Shown: piece after piece, positions 24,442 through 33,348 of the stretch
Layout of the letters: each line of letters opens with the position of its first letter
Position numbering within the stretch: position 1 is the first letter of the stretch
From: Anthostomella pinea
Lineage: Eukaryota > Ascomycota > Sordariomycetes > Xylariales > Xylariaceae
DNA length: 64,000 nt
Assembly (NCBI GenBank): GCA_963556695.1
Contig: CAUWAG010000006.1
Location: 2,542,001 to 2,606,000 of the forward strand
Reading direction: 5' to 3'
Notes under the pieces: model-generated
What the model saw: only the letters and a program-made list of their open reading frames with translations
Database searches by the model: none
What the model was told of the DNA's origin: nothing
Translations under genes and position numbers: made by a program

Positions 24442-25009
24442 TGTTGTCGTTGTGAGCTGGGAGGTTTTGGTTAGTATTGGTTGTTTGTACTGGGTGGTGG
24501 GATGGTGGAATGGTGGAGGTAGGTAGATTTTGGGCGCTTGGGGGTGGTTGTTATTCACGCACTCACTTGGCCGTCGTGGGATTGGCTTCGCTGCCTGGGT
24601 GGCTGTCTTCTACGTACGGGAGGTCGAGGGTCGTCTGTCTGTTGGCGGCAATTGAAGCTGTGATGCTCTCGTGAAGTTGAAGCTCGAGTTGTTAGACAGC
24701 GCTGGTGGTCCGTGCATCTGCTGGCCGGCTAACGTAAGCAGCTGGAGCTGGAATATCTTCGGCTCTAAGCTAGGTACCTAACCGACATGTGGCCCCGGCT
24801 TGGCAGGTACGCGGACCGGGGCTGGGGGGTCGCCGGCAGAGGGCTACGTATGCCAGAGCTCCAACATTTTGAGACAGCTTCCTTACAGAGAGAGACGCTG
24901 AACATCACCACGAATCCCATGCGCGCAGCACACTCATCGATGCTGTCGCAACCTTCGTCCTCTTCCTCCGTCCCAAACGCCGTCAATTGATTGCAGAGAC
25001 ACCGCAAAT
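24442..25009. promoter_or_regulatory. shared divergent promoter region (complex I 9.5 kDa / wbp1)
   Basis: The 568 bases between two start codons on opposite strands must hold both promoters. On the 9.5 kDa side there are GGTGG/GGAATGGTGG runs, and towards the middle are GGTACC/GCTAGGTACCTAACC palindromic motifs. No clear TATA box was found. This is inferred from gene arrangement only. Confidence 0.45.
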
Positions 25010-26572
25010 ATGAAGTTCCTGGTGTCGTTCCTTGTCTTGGTCTTCGCCGCTGTGGCCCAGGCCATCAGCTCGAGTGGCAGCAGGCTGCTGGTCATCCTCG
25101 AAGATGTCGCCGAGAAGGCTGGCTACTCCAAATTCCTGGCCGACTTGGAAGGTGTGTGCCGTCTTTACACAAATCCATCCACAGGCTAGACATGCTGACC
25201 AGCTTGCGAACAGGCCGAGGATTCGACATTGCCTACGAGACCCCCAAGAGCGAGAGCCTGAGCTTGTTCCACCTGGGCGAGAGGTCCTACGATCACATCC
25301 TGTTTCTACCTACCAAATCCAAGGGTTTGTGCCACTGCTCCAGCCTTTTGGCGGTTTGGTGTTCTTGTTGCTGGCGATACTGACAACACAAACAGGTCTC
25401 GGCCCCAACCTGACACCCAACATCCTGCTGCAATTCATCAATGCAAACGGAAACATCCTCCTGACCCTCTCCTCCTCGACTGCCACCCCGTCCTCCATCG
25501 TCTCTCTCCTTCTCGAGCTCGATATCTACCTTCCGGCTGACCGCCAAGGTCTCGTGGTCGACCACTTCAACTACGACGCCCTTTCCGCCTCCGAGAAGCA
25601 CGATGTGCTGTTGCTCCAGCCTCCTGGTGCCCTCCGAGCCGGTGTCAAGGACTTCTTCAGCGACGCCTCAGTCATTGCGTTCCCCAATGGTATGGGCCAG
25701 ACCCTTGGCGAAGGTGCCCTCCTTGCGCCGGTCCTGCGCGCTCCCGCCACAGGTTACAGTTACAACCCTAAAGAGCAGACCGAAACCGTCGACGATCTCT
25801 TCGCAAGCGGGTCGCAGCTCTCCCTCGTGAGCACCATGCAGGCCCGCAACTCGGCGCGCTTCACCGTCGTCGGCTCGGCCGACATGCTGAGCGACAAGTG
25901 GTTCGACGCCAAAGTGAAGAAGGTTGGCGAGAAGGATACTGTCAAGACTGGGAACCAGGAATTTGCAAAGGCCATCTCGGGCTGGGCTTTCAAGGAGACT
26001 GGCGTGCTGCGCGTCAACTGGGTTGAGCACCACCTGAATGAGGAGGGTGCGGGCAACGCCAGCAACCCCAAGATCTATCGCATCAAGAACGATGTGGTGA
26101 GTTTCCCATCCATTCCATGTTGCTAAAGCTGCTCGCTAACATGACGTAGACCTACTCCATCTCTCTGTCTGAGTACTCGTGGGACAAGTACATCCCCTTT
26201 ACGGTGCCCGAGTCCGACGATTTGCAGCTGGAGTTCAGCATGCTTTCAGCTTTCCACCGTCTCAAGCTGAACCCCACCATTTCCTCTGCCGACAGCACCA
26301 CCTACTCCTCCTCATTCAAGCTGCCGGACCAGCACGGCATTTTCAACTTCATGGTTAACTACAAGCGACCCTTCTTCACCAATGTCGTGGAGAAGAACAC
26401 CGTTTCCGTACGACACTTTGCCCACGACGAGTGGCCACGCAGTTTCGCCATCAGCGGCGCTTGGCCATGGTTAGCGGGTATTGGTGCCACTGTCACTGGC
26501 TGGTTGGCGTTCTGCACGGTCTGGCTGTACAGCGCACCCGCGGCGACGAGAGAGAGCAAGAAGACACGATGA
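25010..26572 (+). CDS. wbp1: oligosaccharyltransferase 48-kDa subunit Wbp1 (OST48/DDOST)
   Basis: Four exons, 25010..25151, 25214..25324, 25396..26096 and 26150..26572, splice in frame to 458 residues. The features are a cleavable signal peptide (MKFLVSFLVLVFAAVAQA), the N-terminal GIFT-like region (RLLVILEDVAEKAGYSKFLADLEGRGFDI), a long lumenal domain containing DHFNYDALS and FSDASVIAFPNGMGQ, a C-terminal transmembrane helix (LAGIGATVTGWLAFCTVWLYS) and a tail ending KKTR, a dilysine KKXX ER-retrieval signal. Wbp1 is an essential subunit of the ER oligosaccharyltransferase that moves the lipid-linked glycan onto Asn in N-glycosylation. Length fits fungal members (about 430-460). The first two introns follow phase 1 and the last phase 0, with acceptors AACAG, AACAG and CGTAG. 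Identification is secure. Confidence 0.93.
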
Positions 26573-28181
26573 GGAGTATTCACCAAAAAGGGGGCGTTTG
26601 AGAGGTTGAAATAGATTCCCCCAGGGATAGGGGTTTGCGGAAGAAGTCAATGCGATGGACTTCATCATGTGCGATATACCTCTGTACATTTCAGGTAAGA
26701 TCACGTCCTAGAATACGGATAGAGACTGCTGCGAGATTAATGATGATCAAGATCTCAACATGTGCTTGTCTTCTCACCTTTGGCTTGAACCCTGCCAGGA
26801 GCCCTGTATGATTGATTATGTTTGCGAGTTTGTCTCTGTGTGTGATGTCAATCTCTCATCTGCTGGTTCTTGGATGTGTCAATCGCCTACTTGGTTAAAG
26901 ACTTCATGTTCCCAACCCAGCAGATTGAGAGATGGTGTCGATCTTGAAATCAATTCAGGCTTTGCCGCAATCTTGAGCAAAAAGCAAATTACCGATTTCT
27001 TATTGGTGGCTCATGGCTGAACTCTGTTAATCTTCTCCGTCGACCTTAACGCCAATCCTGGTTGAGATGGGTCTAGGGCATTGAGTGTACCCAAGGTAGT
27101 AGGTAGGTAGTTAGCTAGCCACTGGTAGAGAATTGAGATCTTCTTGATCCAATTGGGGGTTTCTGATACGGAGGGAAAGGGAGGGCTTGGTGGGAAGTAG
27201 TTGAGTCGGTATTCTGTAGGAATGTAACTTGTGTAAGTAGTGATTGTGTGGTACTTCCTGTTCATTGCCCCTTGAATCACGGCTCTGGTGGAGAGAGTAT
27301 TTACGAGCATGTAGATTTTCTATCTTGGTATGGCTTTGGATGGATGGACAGGACGTCGGGATACCAGGGTATGCTATGTTCAGACTGGTTAAGTTACCTT
27401 AGTATTTCAGGGTTCGGTGATATCTTCAAGTGATGACTCTTCACCCGGTGCTGGATTTAGGTACATAGATAGCTGCTGGGAGTCACTCTTATGCTTGTTT
27501 GAGTACCTAAGGGAGGTAGACTACCCGCCCCTTCGGCTATCCTTGTTCTGTTTCGATACGGACCGTTCTGGAAACTGACGGTAACTTTATGCGGTTGGCC
27601 TCAGTAGGCTGTTTTGCGTATGTTACGTCGTGTTGGGTCTGGTGCTTTTGGTCGCTTGTTTCTTCCTGCATGTAAGTAGGCAGTCGGTCAAGGAAGAATG
27701 GACGCTTGTGTGGGTGTGTGGGTCTGTGTCTTCATGAGGTGTATGTCTCTGTGCGGTGCGAGAGCAATGTAATTGATGATTCAAGATCAGGTCCCTTGGA
27801 TTGTGGATGGTAAGTTATAAGGGTGGCTTGCGCCAACGCGACTTCTTCTCCTCTGCGGTCTTTTCTGCCCCTATTTATTCGCCGGGTCTTCTTCCTAGGT
27901 CGTCGACTTCGCGCATTGGATAATCTGCTTGCTGCGTGCCGAGTCCTACAAGAGGTCTGTTGTTTTAGCTTAATGTCGTTTTTTATCACCTTCGAGTGGT
28001 GATATGCCTATGTATCCAAAAGAACATGCACAGCCATTCCCGCTAGGTCTTCACCTTGATGTTGGGCATTCGGTGGATTATCTACCTGGGTGGTTTGATC
28101 AAAGCAAGTGACCAACCACATCTATCATAATCTAATCTGGTATCTGTAACAGTGCTTGACAATAGTGCTTGACACATGGCG
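26573..28181. other. intergenic; start of gene-poor region
   Basis: No gene is recognised in 1.6 kb. Short AT-rich frames only. GTAGGTAGGTAG/TAGCTAGC motifs occur near 27,100. From here gene density falls sharply until about 48.8 kb. Confidence 0.5.
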
Positions 28182-29296
28182 TTAGGGGCTTGTTGTCGAC
28201 GTCAGCAATCCCGGGCAGGTCGCTGCCCTCGGACATTGGGCAATAGGCAAGGACGTGAGTACTGGCGAGTGGTAGTGATCCTCGTCGGGACCACTTGATT
28301 CGTCATCGTCATCGTCGGAGTCCTTGATGGCTAATGGGAAATACTCCTTCATCAAATTCCCCATGGCGGCTTCAATAACTCCTAGGATGTATTGATAACG
28401 ATCCAATGATCCCCAATGATACAGTTCCGGGTAGTGTTTCATCGTCAGTGCCTGCGCCATCATATTGCTTTCATCTTCGGTGAGGTACGCGCTCATGGGT
28501 CTGAATCTGTCGTGGATGATGACAAGGGAACTTAAATCGATGATGTCCACTAGTGGCATCTCCCGTATTCCGGCAAGCGCTGGGCACCAGGTTCGAACCG
28601 TTTTGTGTATAGCCTTGCACATGGTCTGAAAGCAAGATCCGTGCCCGTTTCCCGCCCAGACCTCCTCCCATTTTGTGACCCTGATATCGAAATCGACAAA
28701 GTAATGGAGAAATGCATGTGTCATCTCGTGACACAACACGCCAACGAGCAAGTCGAGAGTTGTTGGCAAAGCATGTCGCCACACGGTTGTCAACAGCACC
28801 AACTGCTTTCATGGATGAGCCAGTAGCCCTGCAGACTTGGAATTCCAAGATTTCGCCCTGGTCTGTGTCTCAAGCAGAGAGACACTTTAGGCTTTGATCC
28901 ATGTTGAGTAAGGGTGCCGAAGAAAAAAAACCTGTCCAGATTCTTCATGAACCGTGTCAACAGCTCCACGGCCGGTATTGCTGAGGGGAACAGGTGATCG
29001 TGGACGATTGTATCTCGGGCTTCCCGCTGATCTGAGGTCAGTCTAGTGACGTGGCCGACGCATGAATGGTCCAGCACAAGTCGCACAAGCTCACTTACCG
29101 GATGTTTGCCCTCCTTGAAGTAGTATGCGGAATATGGTGGTCCAGTATCCGAGTTGGGTGCAGGTCGTGGTCTTCTACCAGAGAGTGTGTACTTGGCTAA
29201 CGGGGATACGTCCGACGACGTAGATAATAATCTATGTGTGGACGGCGGCGAATATCGGGGACGTTTTGGGGCACTGAGTAAAGTCGCTGTGACAGA
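28182..29296 (-). pseudogene. SprT-like zinc metalloprotease, frame-broken relic
   Basis: One minus-strand frame is open from 29296 to about 28790 without an ATG near its start, so a 5' exon is missing or lost. It carries a Pro-rich segment, FKEGKHPVSELVRLVLDH and LDRFFFFGTLTQHG, all in the order seen in fungal SprT-like proteins. Near 28,800 this frame ends at a TGA. The neighbouring frame then continues with LDLLVGVLCHEMTHAFLHYF, GHGSCFQTMCKAIHKTV and an acidic tail ending at 28182. HEMTH is the HExxH zinc-metalloprotease motif, and the following GHG supplies the usual third ligand. The shift needs a single-base change close to the AGCAGTTGGTG sequence. An intron there would be only 34 bases with a poor donor. 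SprT/Spartan-like proteases act on DNA-protein crosslinks, but the fungal short family has no settled role. It is probably a pseudogene, unless the base call is wrong. Confidence 0.6.
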
Positions 29297-29448
29297 TTAA
29301 GCATGCCGACGGATGAACAAAGGACCTGAAACTTGACTTCTCAGAGTACAGCAGAGTAGTAGTCGGGTGGTGTTGTGCTGCATATTGAAGTAAGTGTTGG
29401 CAGTCGCAGAAATGGTGGGAGCACATGTCACAACTGCCGTATGGACAT

Positions 29449-29538
29449 TAGATCATGACTTCCCTATGACTAGAAGTCTAGATCACAACTTCCCTATGAC
29501 TAGGAGTCTATGTTACAACTTCCCTATGACTAGGAATC
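29449..29538. repeat. three tandem copies of a 30-bp unit
   Basis: The core ACTTCCCTATGACTAG recurs at exactly 30-base spacing (TCCCTATGAC at 29461, 29491 and 29521). Units differ by a few substitutions, for example AGAAGTC, AGGAGTC and AGGAATC. It lies in non-coding DNA just upstream of the SprT relic. Confidence 0.85.
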
Positions 29539-29973
29539 AAGGGCAACTGCCATATTCAGGTAACCTAAGTGTACGGATAACTAGCTGTCAACAGGACGTG
29601 TGTGCTTCGTTTTGCTAGAACGGTACATTAATCAGGTGGTATATATGACCAACGATGTATAGCCTTTTAGTGGGTGGCTGCCCATCCCGCCCGTCGCCCT
29701 AATAAGTAACTGTCCGTGGATACTGGTAGAGTACAGACATTCGTATCCTGTTCTCCTTAACGAACGAGTCCAATGATATAATGCTTTCATCCTTCGCTTT
29801 CTCTGGATAGCAGTTCACAGATGGCTTGTGGTGTCTGCGTGTGGTTCTGGAAAGTCCCATCGCGAGGTGCCTGTGCCTGAAATCCATCTGTGTTCCAAGC
29901 CGTGGGGGCGTAGCGTTACTGGAGAATGAATAAGTTTCAAGCTACCGGATTCAAGAATTTGAAGTGTCATAAG

Positions 29974-30440
29974 TGTGAGATTTCAAAGTGTTCTATTAAG
30001 GAGAGGAATTCCAGCTACTCTGGAGCGGCCAGAGTGGCCCTATATATATCCAAGATACTAAAGGAAAGGATACGTGGCCTTATATTGGCCACGTATGTGA
30101 CAGAGTCACGAATGGGAATAGTGATCCTGAAGGATGACTATAGGTGGGCTAACGTAGCCCAGAATCCAACAATAAGCAGCTGTTCCTGGGTCCTTCTGCG
30201 TAACCATTCCTTCCTTTGGGTACTAATGCAATATAAAAGATTTGACACTAATCTGTGTTTCTATTCTGACCTAAGAAAACATAAAAACCAAGGAGCGCCT
30301 AGGACAGGCCAGTTCTCTTTCCCCCTATTTTTCCTGCCACTTCAATTCTGCAATCACCCAGACACAGTATCAACGTACCGACGCCATTCATACCCGAACC
30401 ACACACCGAATCGCAAGACCGTTATCGCTACATATTCCAT
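29974..30440 (+). mobile_element. LTR-like dispersed repeat (copy 1), right edge approximate
   Basis: It begins TGTGAGATTTCAAAGTGTTC and continues through a hairpin-like GGCCAGAGTGGCC, a TATATATA box and AAGGAAAGGATACGTGG. The same ordered motifs, diverged, occur at 42058. The TG start, internal TATA and a pyrimidine-rich 3' half resemble a solo fungal LTR. The right end cannot be fixed by eye. A 204-codon frame crosses it (29926-30540), but its composition is not that of a known protein. Confidence 0.45.
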
Positions 30441-30570
30441 CATGTGCATGACTACGACATGTCAAACAGAGCGTGCGGGCTTTCAGATGGGTGAAAACGT
30501 ATATTCTGGTGTAATCCGTAATGTTGTTGTGTCTGTGTGAAAATCCTGCTGTGGGCTAAGTGGCCTAAAA

Positions 30571-31383
30571 ATGCCCTATTGGCCTTGTTGGTGCACTGCC
30601 ACCTCCCTGAACGCCACGGTGGCTTGCGCGCCATTCAACACGACAACCTCTACATTTGCCCTGACTGCGACCCCCACCCCCCCAACACCCCCAACCGACC
30701 GCGCATGGGCAGAAGCCAGACTGGTCAACATGGGAGGGTGGCACTTGGCCCTTGAATTGCGAAATGGAATCCCTACTAAGGCGCGAAATAACGATGGAGA
30801 GGGTTTCGCGGGCTGTGCACCCATGGCCCGCCCTCGCAGAAACTGGTCCCGTCGCTTGTCATGCCCGTGCTACATACTCGGAAGGCGATATTTCGCCTGG
30901 CGATGCGCTTTACACACGCAACTCCTTGAACAGCATATCCGCGAACTTGTCTTTAACGACAACGATGGGGGCAACGGCCACGATCGATACACGACGCAGA
31001 GCTACGACGGTGTGTATATAGAGAATTTACCCGCATTACGACACGTCGACAGCCCCAGCGTACCACACCGGGCAGCCTCCATCGTTCCCAAGTCCACCAT
31101 ATCATCATCCCGCCGCCGGAACAGGACCGCAGCAAGGTATCTGGTGTATACACCCGCAGTACAAAACATCGACAGCCCCGGCGGACTACACCGAGCAGCT
31201 TCCGTCGTTCCCAAATCCACACTATCCTCCTGCCTTGGTCACAGAACCGGAGCAACTGTCAGCATTGACGCTACCACGCCGACAACGATGGTCCCGCCAG
31301 CGGTTGATGGCGACGGCGGTAGCGACGGCGAAAGGCACGCCCTGACGCACATCAAGATGCCTACGTGGGTCTCAGGTGGATAG
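30571..31383 (+). CDS. hypothetical ORF (270 aa) with internal duplication
   Basis: An ATG-started open frame, GC-richer than its AT-rich surroundings. The N-terminal part is Thr/Pro-rich (TPTPPTPPTDRAWAEARLVN). The C-terminal half contains a duplicated block of about 40 residues, with HVDSPSVPHRAASIVPKST matched by NIDSPGGLHRAASVVPKST. No signal peptide, domain or splice structure is convincing. It may be a gene remnant, part of a mobile element next to the LTR-like sequence, or chance. I do not recognise it. Confidence 0.25.
   Translation: MPYWPCWCTATSLNATVACAPFNTTTSTFALTATPTPPTPPTDRAWAEARLVNMGGWHLALELRNGIPTKARNNDGEGFAGCAPMARPRRNWSRRLSCPCYILGRRYFAWRCALHTQLLEQHIRELVFNDNDGGNGHDRYTTQSYDGVYIENLPALRHVDSPSVPHRAASIVPKSTISSSRRRNRTAARYLVYTPAVQNIDSPGGLHRAASVVPKSTLSSCLGHRTGATVSIDATTPTTMVPPAVDGDGGSDGERHALTHIKMPTWVSGG
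31027..31260 (+). repeat. imperfect tandem duplication of about 120 bp
   Basis: The first unit (about 31027-31138) and the second (about 31147-31260) both run TACCCGCA/TACACCCGCA, then GTCGACAGCCCC/ATCGACAGCCCC, then CCGTCGTTCCCAA-type sequence, then a closing ACAGGACCGCAGCAA/ACAGAACCGGAGCAA. The phase is kept, so both units read in the same frame of the 270-codon ORF. Confidence 0.65.
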
Positions 31384-31610
31384 ACCACATACACCTTCGG
31401 CGTCGAGGTCGGGCCCGGAAAGGAGGCGCGGCTCGAGAGCTTCGAGTCGAGTCTCCCTTCTCGTGATAGCGCATTTGGATGTGAGGAGCAATCAGGCGTA
31501 TTGAAAACGCGGAGGCGAATGTTTCGAACTGAGAAATGGAGGGACAGTGCCTTTAGAACGCGGGTGTTTGAGCTGGGGTTAGGGGTGGTTGGTTGGTTGG
31601 GTTGATAGAC

Positions 31611-31706
31611 TTAGCGTACAGCACGGGGGCTCTGCTTTTTGTTGTCTTTTGGGGTATTTGGGTTTGGCTCCTCCCTTCCGGTCGCAGAGCTCAAAAAAAT
31701 TAAAAA
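31611..31706 (+). repeat. dispersed repeat, copy 1 of 2
   Basis: It starts TTAGCGTACAGCACGGGGGC, runs through GGGTATTTGGGTTTGGCTC and CTTCCGGTCGCAGAG, and ends in A-rich AAAAAAATTAAAAAATC. A second copy with the same order of motifs lies at 45421-45517. An A-rich end in both could mark a SINE-like 3' tail. Confidence 0.65.
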
Positions 31707-31765
31707 ATCGTGGTTGGTTGGGTTGTTTTCAATTCTTGGTGGAGGTACGGCCGGCGCTCCCGTGA

Positions 31766-31950
31766 TACACTCAGCCCTCACACGTCTCCGGACGCGCATG
31801 TTGCCAAGATTCCTGATCACCAGTTGGATAAGTTGGAAATACTGGAATAATCATATGGGAATAAGCTGCTTTAATTTGAAGTACTACTTCTAATGCTTAT
31901 TCCTGTGTGCTTATTCCATTTTCATTTTATACCGTGATGGTTGAAGTGAT
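31766..31950. mobile_element. MITE copy A, right end lost
   Basis: Left terminal repeat TACACTCAGCCCTCACACGT, followed by TCTCCG. Inside is an inverted pair: TACTGGAATAATC...GGGAATAAGCTGC on the left and TGCTTATTCCTGTGTGCTTA on the right. After TTTTATACCGTGATGGT the expected right terminus (CGGAGACTTA...) is missing, so the copy is truncated. It lies about 150 bases past the 3' end of the BTB pseudogene. Confidence 0.65.
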
Positions 31951-32102
31951 TTGCATTGCTAGTCTTAGCTACGTTGCTATGTAGCCAACCTTCTGAGCCT
32001 GGCAATACTGGATAGACATAAGGTCGCATCCATCACAATCGCGAGCATCTTCGGGGTGGCCCTCAAGGTAGAAAGACCTGTACCGATATCGAGCTGCCTG
32101 TA

Positions 32103-33348
32103 CTAGAGATCCATATCGCTCTCTGGCCCGTCCTTGCATGCATTGCAGACGCCAACAACTATACCGCGGCTGTTCTTCATCAACTCAGACCAGTAGAAAC
32201 CATCTGGCTCATCACTATTCTCAAAGACTGTGCCATTACCATCCAAAGTGTTTCGGAAGCCACCAGCATTGCAGCCTGTGCAACAGCAACTGGTTATGAC
32301 ATGACTGGGCCAGCAATTTCCCTGTTCCAACGCCTCCACCATTTCGGTGATCAGATTGTAAACATAATCGGGGATGGCCGTGCGCATGGTGTGAAAACTT
32401 TTGTCGGTGATCATCCACCAGTGTGCAGACCTCGGAAAGTCCAGGAAAATGTCTTTGGCCCATTCGATATTGCGCTCGTAGGCTATTCGAACACCTTCGA
32501 AATATACCTTTATATCACCTTCGCTCAGATGGTTTTCCGAATCTACGCACTGCGCAAAAGCCCTCTGTGCCCCGATAGCCTTTGCGAACATGCGGTCCTT
32601 GAGGTGGTCCTTGACCAACACCTGGAGATCATCTAGGATGAGGAAGTCGGCTATTGCGTGGAGGTCGAGGCAGGCCTTGTAAAGACGATCTTAGTCCTTG
32701 AATACTTCTTTCGGTAGCGCTGTGAAGACATGAGTATTCAATCGCAAAAGACTAGGGACTACGGAATGGGGCTTGCCGTTCGTATAGATCCATGTGATGA
32801 CCCAGTCTAGATGGCTCGGGTCTTCGTCGTGGAGTTCGATCTCGCCAGTTCTGGCTTCCTACTCAAGAGGTGAGCATGTAAACTTCAAGAAGCTTGACGA
32901 ATTCTTACGACGAAGCCGCCGCACAGGGCCTTGTTGAACCACTCTGAGCGTGAGCAAAGTACCGGTATAACTTTGTACAGCTTCCACTCGCGAGAGTTGC
33001 ATTTGACCGTGACATCTGCGAAGCGTCCGCTCTCGAGAAGCCTGGACCCTGGTTAGCCATTATCCTCTCATAGATACACTCAGCCCTCATAAGTCTCCGT
33101 GCGCGCCATGCTGGGAGGATTCCAGATCACACGTGGGAATTTGGAGATACTGGAATAGGCAGACAGGAATAAGGAGCTGTGGTTTGATACGCCACTCCCA
33201 ATGCTTATTCCAGCGTGATTATTCCCATTTGATGTATATATCGTTGTTTCCTGGTACAAGTGGTGTACGGAGACTTAGGGGGGTAACGGATTCAGTGTAT
33301 GAAGGGACGGGATAGAACTTACCCCTTAGTGTTGATAGAAACGGCCAT
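32103..33348 (-). pseudogene. BTB/POZ domain gene with in-frame TAA and MITE-bearing intron
   Basis: Exon 1 (33348..33323) encodes MAVSINTKG, with donor GTAAGT. Exon 2 (33041..32909) continues LLESGRFADVTVKC and KLYKVIPVLCSRSEWFNKA, the classical fungal BTB signature. Donor GTAAGA and acceptor GAGTAG lead to exon 3 from 32858 (EARTGEIELHDEDPSHLDWV). The reading frame is preserved at both junctions. In exon 3 a TAA at 32691-32693 interrupts the frame, after which the same frame continues for about 195 codons (DRLYKACLDLHAIADF...) to 32103. Without the stop the product would be about 304 residues, a normal length. BTB domains mediate dimerisation and often Cullin-3 adaptor roles. Intron 1 holds a complete MITE copy (33075-33299). 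CAA-to-TAA is a CpA transition of the RIP type. A base error cannot be excluded. Confidence 0.7.
33075..33299. mobile_element. MITE copy B (about 225 bp), inside a BTB intron
   Basis: The left end TACACTCAGCCCTCATAAGT and the right end CGGAGACTTA...GGATTCAGTGTA are inverted, with a short extra segment (GGGGGTAAC) in the right repeat. TA dinucleotides bound both ends. Subterminal inverted blocks are ATACTGGAATAGGCAGACAG and AATGCTTATTCCAGCGTG. It lies between the splice donor at 33322 and the acceptor at 33042 of the BTB gene. Confidence 0.75.

Noticed and set aside
24244..24558. 104-residue version of the complex I subunit
   Set aside because: The first 39 codons are leader sequence, and the end is an unspliced read-through. 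The spliced 77-residue model fits the family.
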